The position numbers were made by a program, and so were the translations under genes. From Verrucomicrobiota bacterium (GTDB lineage: Bacteria > Verrucomicrobiota > Verrucomicrobiia > Opitutales > Opitutaceae): 64,000 nucleotides of DNA. Shown piece by piece: positions 1 through 9,600 of this stretch; position 1 is the stretch's first letter, and every line of letters starts with the position of its first letter. The notes under the pieces were generated by a model. The model was not told the DNA's origin and did no database searches. It saw only the letters and a list, made by a program, of their open reading frames with translations. Location: NCBI GenBank assembly GCA_016222805.1, contig JACRQG010000007.1, positions 372,001 to 436,000 of the forward strand. Direction: 5' to 3'.

Positions 1-170
1 CGCAGGAAGTTGCAGCAGCGGCCGTCGAAGCCCTTGCCCAGGTTGGGGCCGTACTCGTCGAGGGGCAGCCGGCCAGCGGCCTGGAGGCGGATCTTGTCGA
101 GCATCCGGCCGAAATAAACGAGGCGGCCGACCTTGTGGTAGGGACTGCGGAGACCGGGGACGTGGGACAT
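1..170 (-). CDS. DUF5069 domain protein, 5' part only
   Basis: The gene starts at an ATG at 168-170 and runs leftwards out of the window, so only the first 56 or so residues are visible. The translation begins MSHVPGLRSPYHKVG and contains VYFGRMLDKIRLQAAG and NLGKGFDGRCCNFL, which match my memory of DUF5069 proteins, small cytoplasmic proteins of unknown function. No signal peptide is visible. It is divergent from the broken sialidase-like gene, with about 200 bases between the two starts that must hold both promoters. The family call rests on recalled motifs; the function is unknown. Confidence 0.75.
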   Translation of the reverse strand, partial: MSHVPGLRSPYHKVGRLVYFGRMLDKIRLQAAGRLPLDEYGPNLGKGFDGRCCNFL

Positions 171-378
171 GGGAGGGAGTGAAGGGAAGACAGTATGCCG
201 AGCGATGACCGCCAAGGCAATCCGCCGGTGCGGGCGGACGACCTTCCGGGCCGGGTGCCTGTGGCCCGCCGCGACAAAATTACCCCTGGCGCGGAATTTG
301 CCTGTTCGCCCGGCGGCGGCACGCCACACTCCGGTTCCCGGTCGGGTGCGCCGACCGGCTGCGCCCTTTCTCCTTGCC

Positions 379-1510
379 ATGAAAACGCCCGCTTTGCTCC
401 CGCCGCTCCGTTCCGCCTGGTTCCTCCTCCTGACCGCCGCCGCGATCGCGACGCCCGCGGCCATCGCCGCCGCCCCGGCGCCCGCGGCGAAGCCCGATCA
501 CTCGAAAGTCCCGGGAGTGGTCATCGCCCACAGCGAGTTGCGTCTATCGCTCGACTGACCGCGGCCGCACCTGGGAGCAGATCAGCCGCATCGACGGCCT
601 CTTCTGGGGCAGCATCTTCTACCACCGCGGCGCGGTCTACGTGATGGGCACCACCGCCGGCCACCGCCACGGTCATTGCACCATCCGCCGCTCGACCGAT
701 GGCGGACGCACCTGGACCGAGCCGAAGGACGAGCGCAGCGGGCTGCTGTTTCCCGACATCTCGTATCACACGGCGCCCACGCCCGTGATCGTGCATCAGG
801 GCCGCCTCTGGCGGGCGATGGAGGACGAGAAGGGCGGCGAAAAGTGGGGCCTCATGTTCCGCGCGTTCATGCTCTCGGCCCCGGAGGACGCCGATCTGCT
901 GCAGGCGTCGAACTGGACTGCCTCCAACGCCATTCCCCGCAACGAGACCTGGCTCGGGGGCCGCTTCGGCGGCTGGCTGGAGGGCAACGCCGTCGTCGAC
1001 CCCCAGGGCCGCATCGTGAATGTGCTGCGCGTCGATTTCCGCGACGTGCCGGAGAAGGCCGCGATCGTGAGGGTCTCCGCCGACGGCCGGACCGCGACCT
1101 TCGATCCGGAGCGCGATTTCATCGACTTCCCCGGTGGCTGCAAAAAGTTCGTCATTCGCCCCGACCCCAAGGACGGCCGCTACTGGACGATCGCCAACGC
1201 CGTCCTGCCACAACACGTCGGCCCGGAAGTGGGCCGCATCCGCAACGCCGCCGTGCTCATGTCCTCGACCGACCTGCGCACCTGGACGCCCCACCGCACG
1301 ATCATCTACCACCCCGACGTGAAGAACCACGGGTTCCAGTACGTCGACTGGCTCTTCGAGGGCGACGACCTGATCGTCGTGTCGCGCACGGCCTGCGACG
1401 ACGGTCTCGGCGGCGCCGACAACCAACACAATTCAAACTACCTGACCTTCCATCGCGTGGAGAATTTCCGCCGGCATGTCCGGGAGCGCGTGGCCGTGGC
1501 CGGGCAATAA
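379..1510 (+). pseudogene. Broken sialidase-like (BNR/Asp-box) secreted protein
   Basis: An ATG at 379 opens a Sec-type signal peptide (MKTPALLPPLRSAWFLLL, then an Ala-rich stretch) followed by KVPGVVIAHSE. That frame stops at 556-558. The rest of the protein lies in another frame from about 542 to 1510: VYRSTDRGRTWEQISR, then a second Asp-box STDGGRTW, then a long beta-propeller-like region ending at VAVAGQ. In intact relatives I would expect roughly 30-40 residues between the HS after the signal region and the first Asp-box, so the junction near 533-541 looks like a deletion of about 100 bases that also shifts the frame. Family role: exo-glycosidase-like beta-propeller acting on external glycans. 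It is either a true pseudogene or an assembly error; no short stop-suppression explanation fits. Confidence 0.75.
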
Positions 1511-1623
1511 TCCAGGCGGCGGGCATCCCCTGCAGGCGGCCGCGGCGCCCGACCCCGGCGTTCGGGGATAGTGCACGTCCCGACTTGAGGCGCGCGCCGG
1601 TCGTGTCATGGTCTGCAGACCCC

Positions 1624-3096
1624 ATGCGAATCCCTGCGTGCCTCCTCCTTGCCGCGCTCCTGGCGATGCTGGCGGCCGGGCGGTTGGGGGCCACCGGGAT
1701 CCGTCCCCCGAACATCCTCTTCGTCCTGGCTGACAATTGGGGTTATCCGCATGCCGGCATCCTGGGCGATCCGCTGGCCCAGACTCCGGTCTTTGACCGG
1801 CTCGCCCGCGAAGGAGTGCTGCTCAACCGGGCGTTTTGTCCGGTGCCTTCCTGTTCTCCCACGCGGGCCTGCCTCCTGACCGGACGCGCGGCGCACCAAT
1901 TGGGAGAGGCGGCCAGTCTCTGGAGCGGCTTCGACCGCGGACATCGGGTATTCACCGACCTCCTCCGCGAAGGAGGCTACGACGTGGGTTTCACCGGAAA
2001 GGGCTGGAGTCCCGGCAACCACCGGGATTCCGGTTGGCGGGAGAATCCGGTCGGCCCTGAATTCAAGAGCTTCGAGGCCTTCCTGAAGCAGCGGAACAAG
2101 GCGCGTCCGTTCTTTTTCTGGCTGGGCAACACGGATACGGCACGGCACCGCTGGCGCTACGATCCGGCCGACTGGGCCGGATTGGAGGCATCGCGGTTGC
2201 AGATTCCGCCGGCCTTTCCCGACGATCCCGCCACGAGAACGACGCTGCTGGCGTATTACGCCAGCGTCCGGCGCATGGATCTGGCCATCGGCGAAGAGAT
2301 CGCGCGCCTGGAACGGCTCGGCCTCCTCGAGGAGACCATTGTTGTCTATACCAGCGACAACGGCTGGCAGATGCCGCGCGGCCTCGCGAATTGCTACGAC
2401 ACGGGCTGTCGAGTTCCGTTGGCAGTCCGGTGGGGCCGGCGATTGCCGGCCGGCCGGACCCTGGAGGAGTTCGTGAGCCTCACCGACCTCGCTCCCACTT
2501 TCATCGAGTTGGCCGGCCTGCCGGTGCCACCCGGCATGACAGGGCGCAGCTTTGCGGACCTCCTGCAGGGTCGCGCGGAGACCGCCCGGCGCGACGCCGT
2601 CTTCCTCGAGCGGGAACGGCACGCCAACGTTCGCCGCGGCGACCTCAGCTACCCGGTCCGCGGCATTCGCACCCGCGATTTCCTCTATCTCTGGAACCTC
2701 CGTCCGGATCGGTGGCCGGCCGGTGATCCGGAGCTGTATCACGCGGTCGGGCCGTTCGGAGATGTGGATCAGTCACCGCTGAAGGATCTCCTCGTGGCCG
2801 GCGAGGGGCGCCCCGAACTGGCGCGCTTCCGTGCGCTGGCCCTTGATCGGCGCCCGGTGGCCGAGCTGTACGACCTGCGTGCGGATCCCCATCAGCTGCA
2901 CAACGTGGCCACGGTGGCGGATTACGCGGAGGTACGGCGGGAACTGCACGAACGGGTGGTGCGCTGGATGCGCGAGACCGACGATCCGCGCATGGATCCG
3001 GCCTGCGACGACTGGGACAAGTTTCCCTACCACGGCCCGCCGGCGCGGCCGGCGGGAACCGACCGCCGGCCGGAATCGGGTGGTTCGGGCCGGTAG
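1624..3096 (+). CDS. Secreted sulfatase (type I, formylglycine)
   Basis: A 490-residue sulfatase. The ATG at 1624 is chosen because it gives a clean signal peptide (MRIPACLLLAALLAMLAAG) ahead of PNILFVLADNWG, the metal-binding start of the alkaline-phosphatase-like fold. The active-site motif is C77-S-P-T-R with a following LLTGR. A second metal-site segment, VYTSDNGW, lies in the middle, and the C-terminal part has the usual ELYDLRADPHQLHNVA. The fourth motif position is Thr rather than Ser, which the loose C-x-P-x-R rule tolerates. The cysteine must be converted to formylglycine by a maturase that is not in this window. It removes sulfate esters from an unknown, probably polysaccharide, substrate in the periplasm or outside. 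It lies downstream of the broken sialidase and upstream of the rhamnonate genes on the same strand. Confidence 0.93.
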   Translation: MRIPACLLLAALLAMLAAGRLGATGIRPPNILFVLADNWGYPHAGILGDPLAQTPVFDRLAREGVLLNRAFCPVPSCSPTRACLLTGRAAHQLGEAASLWSGFDRGHRVFTDLLREGGYDVGFTGKGWSPGNHRDSGWRENPVGPEFKSFEAFLKQRNKARPFFFWLGNTDTARHRWRYDPADWAGLEASRLQIPPAFPDDPATRTTLLAYYASVRRMDLAIGEEIARLERLGLLEETIVVYTSDNGWQMPRGLANCYDTGCRVPLAVRWGRRLPAGRTLEEFVSLTDLAPTFIELAGLPVPPGMTGRSFADLLQGRAETARRDAVFLERERHANVRRGDLSYPVRGIRTRDFLYLWNLRPDRWPAGDPELYHAVGPFGDVDQSPLKDLLVAGEGRPELARFRALALDRRPVAELYDLRADPHQLHNVATVADYAEVRRELHERVVRWMRETDDPRMDPACDDWDKFPYHGPPARPAGTDRRPESGGSGR

Positions 3097-3171
3097 CGTC
3101 GGCCATTCCGCCGCGGCCGGCGCCTGGGAGCTCGACTCGACCGCCGGGAAGTGGCGGAGTGTCCCGACCCC

Positions 3172-4350
3172 ATGAAGAAGATCGTCGCCCTGCGCGCGCT
3201 GGTCCAGGAAGGGACGGACCAGGGCGCCGATTACCACGCCAAGCCCGACGGGCATTGGATCAACAGCACGGTGATCGCCACGCCGATGAGCAAGTACCCC
3301 GAATACCAGGCGACGCGCCGGTCGTTTGGGATCGACGTGCTTGGCACGGTGCTGGTCGAGGTGGAGGCGGAGGATGGCACGGTCGGGTTCGCGATGACGA
3401 CCGGCGGCATCCCGGCGGCCTACCTGATCGAGAAGCACTTCCGGCGCTTCGTCGTCGGGCAGTCCGCGGCGAACCTCGAGGTGATGTTCGACCAGATGTA
3501 CCACGGGTCGCTGTACTACGGACGGAAGGGGCTCACGATTAACGCCATCTCGGCGGTCGACTGCGCGGTGTGGGATTTGCTGGGCAAGCTGCGGCAGGAA
3601 CCGGTGTGGGCAATGATCGGAGGCAAGGTGCGCCCGCGGCAGCCGATGTACGCGACCGGTCCGCGGCCGGACCTCGCAAAGAAGATGGGATTCCTCGGCG
3701 GGAAGATTCCGCTGCCCTACGGACCGGCGCACGGCGAGGAGGGGCTGCGCCTCAATCTCGAACTGGCGGCCCGCATGCGCGAGGCCTGCGGGCCCGACTT
3801 CTTCCTGGCCTTCGACTGCTGGATGGCGCTGACCCCGGCCTACGCGCTGCGTCTGATCGACGGCCTGCGCCCCTACCACTTCCGTTGGATCGAGGAATGC
3901 CTGCCGCCGGATGACTACGCCGGCTACCGCCAGCTGGTGGAGCAGCGCAGCCACCCCATCCTGATTGCCACCGGTGAGCACGAGTACACGCGGTGGGGTT
4001 TTGAAAACCTCCTCGCGACCGGCGTGGACATGGTGCAACCGGACATCCACTGGTGCGGCGGCCTGACGGAACTGCTCAAGATCAAGGCGATGGCGTCGGC
4101 GCGGAACCGGCTTTGCGTCCTGCATGCGTCCTCGGTCTACAGTTACCATTTTGCCATCACGAGCGACGCGACCCCGTTCTCCGAGTTCCTGATGATGGCC
4201 CCGCAGGCGGACGAGATCGTGCCGATGTTCCGCCCCCTGTTCACCAACGAGACCGTGCCAGTCGACGGCCATGTCTCCGTCGGCGAGGCGCCGGGCTTCG
4301 GCGTCGACCTCAACCCCGCAATCCGATGGACACGACCGTTCCCCACGTGA
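3172..4350 (+). CDS. rhmD: L-rhamnonate dehydratase
   Basis: A 392-residue enolase-superfamily enzyme of the mandelate racemase group. It converts L-rhamnonate to 2-keto-3-deoxy-L-rhamnonate in the cytoplasm. The start region HWINSTVIATPMSKYPEY and RRSFGIDVLGT closely resemble Escherichia coli RhmD as I recall it. Metal ligands fit D215 (FDCW), E241 (WIEEC) and E269 (TGEH). The catalytic residues fit H270/D291 (dyad) and H318 (LHASSVYSYH). Length is normal for the family. The ATG at 3172 (MKKIVALRAL) is preferred over an in-frame GTG at 3151. The gene overlaps the next gene, an SDR, by 25 bases, so the two are surely co-transcribed and perhaps translationally coupled. L-fuconate or another acid sugar remains a possible alternative substrate. 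Confidence 0.9.
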   Translation: MKKIVALRALVQEGTDQGADYHAKPDGHWINSTVIATPMSKYPEYQATRRSFGIDVLGTVLVEVEAEDGTVGFAMTTGGIPAAYLIEKHFRRFVVGQSAANLEVMFDQMYHGSLYYGRKGLTINAISAVDCAVWDLLGKLRQEPVWAMIGGKVRPRQPMYATGPRPDLAKKMGFLGGKIPLPYGPAHGEEGLRLNLELAARMREACGPDFFLAFDCWMALTPAYALRLIDGLRPYHFRWIEECLPPDDYAGYRQLVEQRSHPILIATGEHEYTRWGFENLLATGVDMVQPDIHWCGGLTELLKIKAMASARNRLCVLHASSVYSYHFAITSDATPFSEFLMMAPQADEIVPMFRPLFTNETVPVDGHVSVGEAPGFGVDLNPAIRWTRPFPT

Positions 4351-5090
4351 ACCGGTTTGACGGACAGACGGCGATTGTGACCGGAGGAACCTCCGGCCTC
4401 GGCCTGGCCATCACTCGCCGGTTGCTGGCGGAGGGCGCCTTCGTGGCGGTCCTGGACGTGAATCCCGCCGGCTTCCCGGCGCTCGCCGCGCAGCTGGGGC
4501 AGCAGGGCCGGTGCGTGGAGGCGGATGTCACCGATGAGGACGCGGTCAAGACGGCGGTCGAGGCGGTGCGACGGCAGCGCGGGCGCGTCGACCTCCTGGT
4601 GAACAGCGCGGGAGTCACGGGCCGAACGAACCTCAAGTCGCACGAAGTGGAGCTGGCCGATTTCGAGTTCGTGCTGCGCACCAACGTGCGGGGCCCCTTC
4701 CTGACGTCGAAGCACGTGTTGCCGCTGATGGTGGCGCAGGGCTACGGGCGCGTGCTGCACATCGCGTCGATCGCCGGCAAGGAGGGCAACGCCGGCATGC
4801 TGGCCTACTCCACCTCGAAGGCGGCCGTGATCGGCCTGACCAAGGTGCAGGGCAAGGAGTACGCGGAGACCGGCGTGACCATCAACGCGCTTGCACCGGC
4901 GGTCATCCAGACCCCCATGGTCGACGCGATGCCGGCCGCGCAGGTGAAGTACATGACCGACAAGATCCCGATGAAGCGATGTGGCTCACTCGAGGAGGTG
5001 GCGGCCATGGCGGCGTTCATCCTCTCCCGCGAGGCGAGCTTCACCACCGGCTTCACCTTCGATCTCACCGGCGGCCGCGCGGTGTACTGA
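4326..5090 (+). CDS. SDR-family dehydrogenase, likely 3-deoxy-rhamnonate pathway
   Basis: A 254-residue classical short-chain dehydrogenase/reductase. The glycine-rich NAD(P) motif TGGTSGLG begins near residue 19. An Asp after the second strand (VLDVNP) suggests NAD rather than NADP. The catalytic set is S148, Y161 and K165 (YSTSK). VNSAG and the C-terminal TGFTFDLTGG segment are typical. Its start lies inside the end of the rhamnonate dehydratase gene in another frame. Position next to that enzyme suggests it oxidises 2-keto-3-deoxy-L-rhamnonate at C4 in the non-phosphorylated rhamnose route. It could instead be the L-rhamnose or L-fucose dehydrogenase that makes the lactone. No lactonase or diketo-acid hydrolase follows, so the route is incomplete here. 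Confidence 0.85.
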   Translation: MDTTVPHVNRFDGQTAIVTGGTSGLGLAITRRLLAEGAFVAVLDVNPAGFPALAAQLGQQGRCVEADVTDEDAVKTAVEAVRRQRGRVDLLVNSAGVTGRTNLKSHEVELADFEFVLRTNVRGPFLTSKHVLPLMVAQGYGRVLHIASIAGKEGNAGMLAYSTSKAAVIGLTKVQGKEYAETGVTINALAPAVIQTPMVDAMPAAQVKYMTDKIPMKRCGSLEEVAAMAAFILSREASFTTGFTFDLTGGRAVY

Positions 5091-5162
5091 GGCGGCCGGG
5101 ACGAAGCGCCGGCGAGTTCGGGCGCGACAAGCTGGACCATCCCCGCACGCTGGAAAGAAGCC

Positions 5163-6575
5163 ATGCTCACCCCCAGTCGTTTTCTCTCCCGGGCGATCGG
5201 CCTCGGTGGCCTGCTGGCGGGCCTCGCTTCCCTCGCGCCTGCCGTGCGCGGCGCCGCGCCCGGTGCCCCCAATGTGGTGATCCTGTTTGCCGATGATCTC
5301 GGCTGGTCGGAGGTGGGATACCAGGGAACGCGGTTCGCCACGCCCCACCTCGATGCGCTTGCGCGCCGTGGCATGGTCTTCAGTCGGGCCTACGCCGCCT
5401 CGCCTACCTGCAGCCCGAGCCGATCCGGCCTGCTCACCGGCCGGCATCCGGCCGAGCTGGGTGTGGTGCGGCACTTGCCCGCCAAGGTGGCGCGCGGACA
5501 GGAGTTCCACGACTGGCCGCAGGATCCCGCCGGCATGCCTTCGCGCAACGGGCTGCCCGCAGGGGCGCTCACCTACGGCCACGCGCTGCAGCGGCTGGGC
5601 TACCACACGGCGTTTCACGGCAAGTGGCACCTCGGGGGCGGCGAACGTTTTCCGGTGCACTTCGGGTTTCACGAGCAGGTCGGCACCACCGATCGCGGCC
5701 AGCCGGCCAGCTACCTTGCGCCCTTCTGGCCGGACCCGGTCTACCAGGACGCACCGCCCGGCACCTACCTGACCGACCGGCAGACCGACGACGCGGTCGC
5801 GTTCATTGCGGCCAACCGCGGGCGGCGTTTCCTGCTGAGCCTCTTTTACTACGCGGTGCACACACCCAAGATCGGCCGGCCCGATCACGTGGCCGCGGCC
5901 AAGGCCCGCGGGCTCACCGGGCTGGCGGCGGAGTACGACGCGATGCTGCGTTCGCTGGACGACTCGGTCGGCCGCATTGTGGCGGCGGTCGAGACGGCCG
6001 GGTTGCGTGAGAATACCGTGGTGGTCTTTGCCAGCGACCAGGGCAGCTGGTTCGAGCGGCCGCCGCTGCGGGGTTCGAAGGAGGCGGGCACGGCTCTGTT
6101 CGAAGGGGGCGCGCGTGTGCCGCTCCTCGTCTCCTGGCCGGCGCGGGTGCGCGCGGGCAGCCGGTGCGAGTCGCCGGTGTCGCTGACGGATGTGTTTCCC
6201 ACCCTCGTCGAGATTGCCGGCGGCCGGGTGGCGGACTACCGCGGGCTCGATGGCCGCAGCCTGCTGCCGGTGCTGCTGGAGCGGGGCCCGGTGGCGCGCG
6301 AGCGGATCGTCCTCTACCGCAGCTACGACAACCAGTATGCCGCGGTGGTGGAGGGCCCCTGGAAACTCATCGCCCACCGCGACGGGCATCACGAGCTGTA
6401 TCAGGTGCTCGAGGACATCGGGGAGGCGGACAACCGCGCCGGCCGCGAGATCGGGATCGCGCAGCGCCTCGCCACCCACCTCGCCGACTGGGAGGCCTCC
6501 CTTGGCCTGCGCCTCGCTCCCGGCGCACGTTTCCCCGCGGGTTGGGTGCCGGCCTCGGGCGGGCCGGCGCGCTGA
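5163..6575 (+). CDS. Secreted sulfatase
   Basis: A 470-residue sulfatase. Signal peptide residues 1 to about 30 (MLTPSRFLSRAIGLGGLLAG), then PNVVILFADDLGW. The active-site motif is C83-S-P-S-R-SGLLTGR, the classical serine form. HGKWHLGG and VVVFASDQG supply further sulfatase motifs, and ELYQVLEDIGE marks the C-terminal domain. It probably acts as an exo-sulfatase on a carbohydrate sulfate ester outside the cytoplasm; the substrate cannot be read from sequence. It begins 72 bases after the SDR gene on the same strand, with no terminator seen between them, so it may belong to the same transcript as the rhamnonate genes. That would fit a sulfated rhamnose-containing polymer, but this is inference. 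Confidence 0.93.
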   Translation: MLTPSRFLSRAIGLGGLLAGLASLAPAVRGAAPGAPNVVILFADDLGWSEVGYQGTRFATPHLDALARRGMVFSRAYAASPTCSPSRSGLLTGRHPAELGVVRHLPAKVARGQEFHDWPQDPAGMPSRNGLPAGALTYGHALQRLGYHTAFHGKWHLGGGERFPVHFGFHEQVGTTDRGQPASYLAPFWPDPVYQDAPPGTYLTDRQTDDAVAFIAANRGRRFLLSLFYYAVHTPKIGRPDHVAAAKARGLTGLAAEYDAMLRSLDDSVGRIVAAVETAGLRENTVVVFASDQGSWFERPPLRGSKEAGTALFEGGARVPLLVSWPARVRAGSRCESPVSLTDVFPTLVEIAGGRVADYRGLDGRSLLPVLLERGPVARERIVLYRSYDNQYAAVVEGPWKLIAHRDGHHELYQVLEDIGEADNRAGREIGIAQRLATHLADWEASLGLRLAPGARFPAGWVPASGGPAR

Positions 6576-6670
6576 AGCGCCGCCGGCGGACCCGGGACGG
6601 GAAGGAGGCGGCGGGGGAAAAACTTCAGGCGCGACAAACGCGGGATCGCTTTTCCACACTCCAGCGTCTC

Positions 6671-9600
6671 ATGCCGAAGCACCCCCTTCCCCGGATGCGG
6701 TTTCCCCGCGCCGCCGCACTCTTCCTGCTGTGCGCCCTGCCCCTGGAGGGGCGGGCGGCGGAGGCATCGCCGGGCGGGCAGACCCGCGGTACGGACTTCG
6801 CGGCGGCGGGCCGGGGCGAGCTCGTGCTGCACAAGTGGTCGGGCTCGATCAACGTGCCCGACCCCGTTGCTTGCACGGTCGATCCGTGGGGACGCGTCTA
6901 CGTGACCTCGACCACGCGGCGCAAGGTGGCCGACCTCGACATCCGCGAGCATCCGCAGTGGATCCCCGACGACGTGGCGCTGTCCAGCATCGAGGAGAAG
7001 CGTGCCTTCCTGCAGCGGGAGCTGGCGCCCGGCAAGCTGCGGGCCCCGCGGGGCATGCTGAAGGATCACAACGGCGACGGCTCGATCGACTGGCGGGATC
7101 TCACCCACCACAGCGAGCGCATCTACCAGCTCCGCGACACCGACGGCGACGGCACCGCGGACAAGATCACGGTCTTCGCGGAGGGCTTCAACACGGAGGT
7201 GACGGGCATCGCCGCGGGCGTGCTCTGGCACGACGGCTGGCTGTACGCGACCATCGCCCCGGATTTGTGGCGGTTGCAGGACACCGACGACGACGGGGTC
7301 GCCGACGTGCGGGAGATTGTGGTCAGCGGGTTCGGGCACCACGTGGCGTACGCGGGGCATGACATGCACGGCTTGGTGGCCGGGCCGGACGGGCGGCTGT
7401 ATTGGAGCATCGGCGACAAAGGGTTGAACGTCACCTCGCGGGAGGGCCGGCGGTTCCTGTTCCCGAACGAAGGCGCCACGCTCCGGATCGAACCCGATGG
7501 CAGCGGCTTCGAGGTGTTCACGCGCGGCAACCGCAACGTCCAGGAACCGGCTTTCAACGAGTGGGGGGACCTCATTGGCGTCGACAACGACGCGGATCAG
7601 CCGGGGGAGCGCGAACGCCTCGTGCACCTCGTCGAGGGCAGCGACAGCGGCTGGCGCTGCAACTACCAGTACCTCAAGACGGAGAGCCCCTGGATGCGCG
7701 AGGGCCTCTGGAAGCCGCATTTTCCCGGGCAGGCGGCGTACCTGCTGCCTCCGCTCCTCAGCTACTCGGACGGCCCGGCGGGCTTCAAGTACCACCCGGG
7801 GACCGGCCTGGGGGAGGCGCAGGAGGGCTTGTTCCTCCTAAACGAATTTCCCTCGGGGAAGATGCGCGGTTTCCGTCTCGCGGCGGCCGGCGCCACCTAC
7901 CGCCAGGTGGAGGCGCGCGTCCTCAACGAGGGCATCATGGGCATCGGCCTGAGCTGGCATCCCGACGGGTCGCTGTTGCAGGCCGACTGGATGGGCGGAT
8001 ACCCGCTGGATGAACTGGGCGCGTTGTGGCGGGTGGACGTGGCGGAGTCGGCCCGTCATCCCGTGCGGGCGGAGACGCAGGCGATCCTCGAGGAGGGGTT
8101 TGGCGATCGTTCCGCGCTGGAACTGCTGGGCCGGCTCGGCCATGCGGACCAGCGGGTGCGGCTCGGCGCGCAGTTCGAACTCGCGCGGCGCCGGCGCACC
8201 GGGGAACTCCTGGCCGTCGCCCGGGCCCCGACGGCCACGTTGCTGGCGCGCCTCCACGCCCTGTGGGGGTATGGCCAGCTCCTGCGCCGGAAGGCGGCGG
8301 AGACCAAGGCGGTCCTGCCCTTGTTGCGCGATTTCGAAGCGGAGGTGCGCGCGCAGGCGGCCAAGGTACTGGGCGATGCCGTCGCGGCCGGGGCCGGCGG
8401 TGCCGGGCCGGAGCTTCTTCCGCTGCTGTCCGACGATTCCGCCCGCGTGCGGCTCCAGGCCGCGATTGCCCTGGGGAAACACCGCCTGCCCGAGGCGGTG
8501 GGGGCTCTCTTTGCGCTCGCCGAACGCGAAGGCGCCGATCCGGTGATGCGGCATGGAGCCGTGTTCGGGCTGGCGGGCTGTGCGGCTCGCGCCGATCTGG
8601 TGGCGCGCATCCTGCACCCCTCCACGGCGGTGCGGCTGGTGGCGGTGGTGGCACTCCGGCGGCAACGCGACGCGGCGGTGGCGGAGTTTCTGCGTGACGC
8701 CGATCCCCTGGTCGCGGTGGAGGCGGCGCGGGCGATTCACGACGACGAGTCGATTCCGACGGCGCTGCCGGCGCTGGCCGCGTTGGTCGGGGAACCGGTA
8801 CGGCACGAGGGAATCGCGCGCCGGGCCATCAACGCGGCACTGCGCGTGGGCACCGCTGAGGCGGCGGGGCGGCTGCTCGACTTGGCTCTGAATCCCGCCC
8901 AGCCGGTGAGCTGGCGGGCCGAAGCCCTCGAAACCCTGCGGGCCTGGAGCGAGCCCCCGCGCCTGGACCGGGTGGACGGCTGGGCCCGCACGTTGCAGCC
9001 GGCGGGGATTGGTCCGCTGCTGGCGGCGGCGGCGGAGCGTTTGCTGGGGGTGGGGGATCCGGCCTTGGTGCGAGGGGCGATGGCGGTGCTGATTGCGCAC
9101 CAGGTGAAGGCCGCGCCGGCCCAACTGGCGGCGATGGCCGGGGCCACGGCGGCTCCCGCGGAACTCCGCGCCGGCGCCCTGCGGCTGCTCGCCGTCGAGG
9201 GCCGGGCCACGCCTGATTTCCGGCGTGCGCTGGACCAGGCCCTCGCGCCGGACGCCCCGACACCGCTTTACCGGACGGCGCTCGAGATGCTTCTGCCCGG
9301 GAACCCGGATCGCCTGATCGGGCTGGCGTCGGAGTTGCTCGCGCGGCGCGGGCTGCCGGAGAAACAGCTGTATTTCGCCCTGCTCGCGCGCGCCGGCACG
9401 GCGGCGGCCGACGCGCGACTCGACGCGGCCGCGGCCGAGCTGCTGGCCGGCCGGCTGGAACCCGCGCTGCATCTCGATGTGCTCGAGGCCCTGCGGGCCC
9501 GCGAGGCCGGCAATCCGGCGCTGGCCGTGAAACGACAGGCGTATGAGCGGTCGGCTGAAGGCGTAAAGCGCGTCGAGTTGTTGACGGGAGGTGAAGTGGC

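Noticed and set aside
6164-6670. N-terminal extension of the PVC heme protein
   Set aside because: It is antisense-like Arg-rich sequence overlapping the end of the sulfatase gene; a signal peptide starts at 6671/6695.
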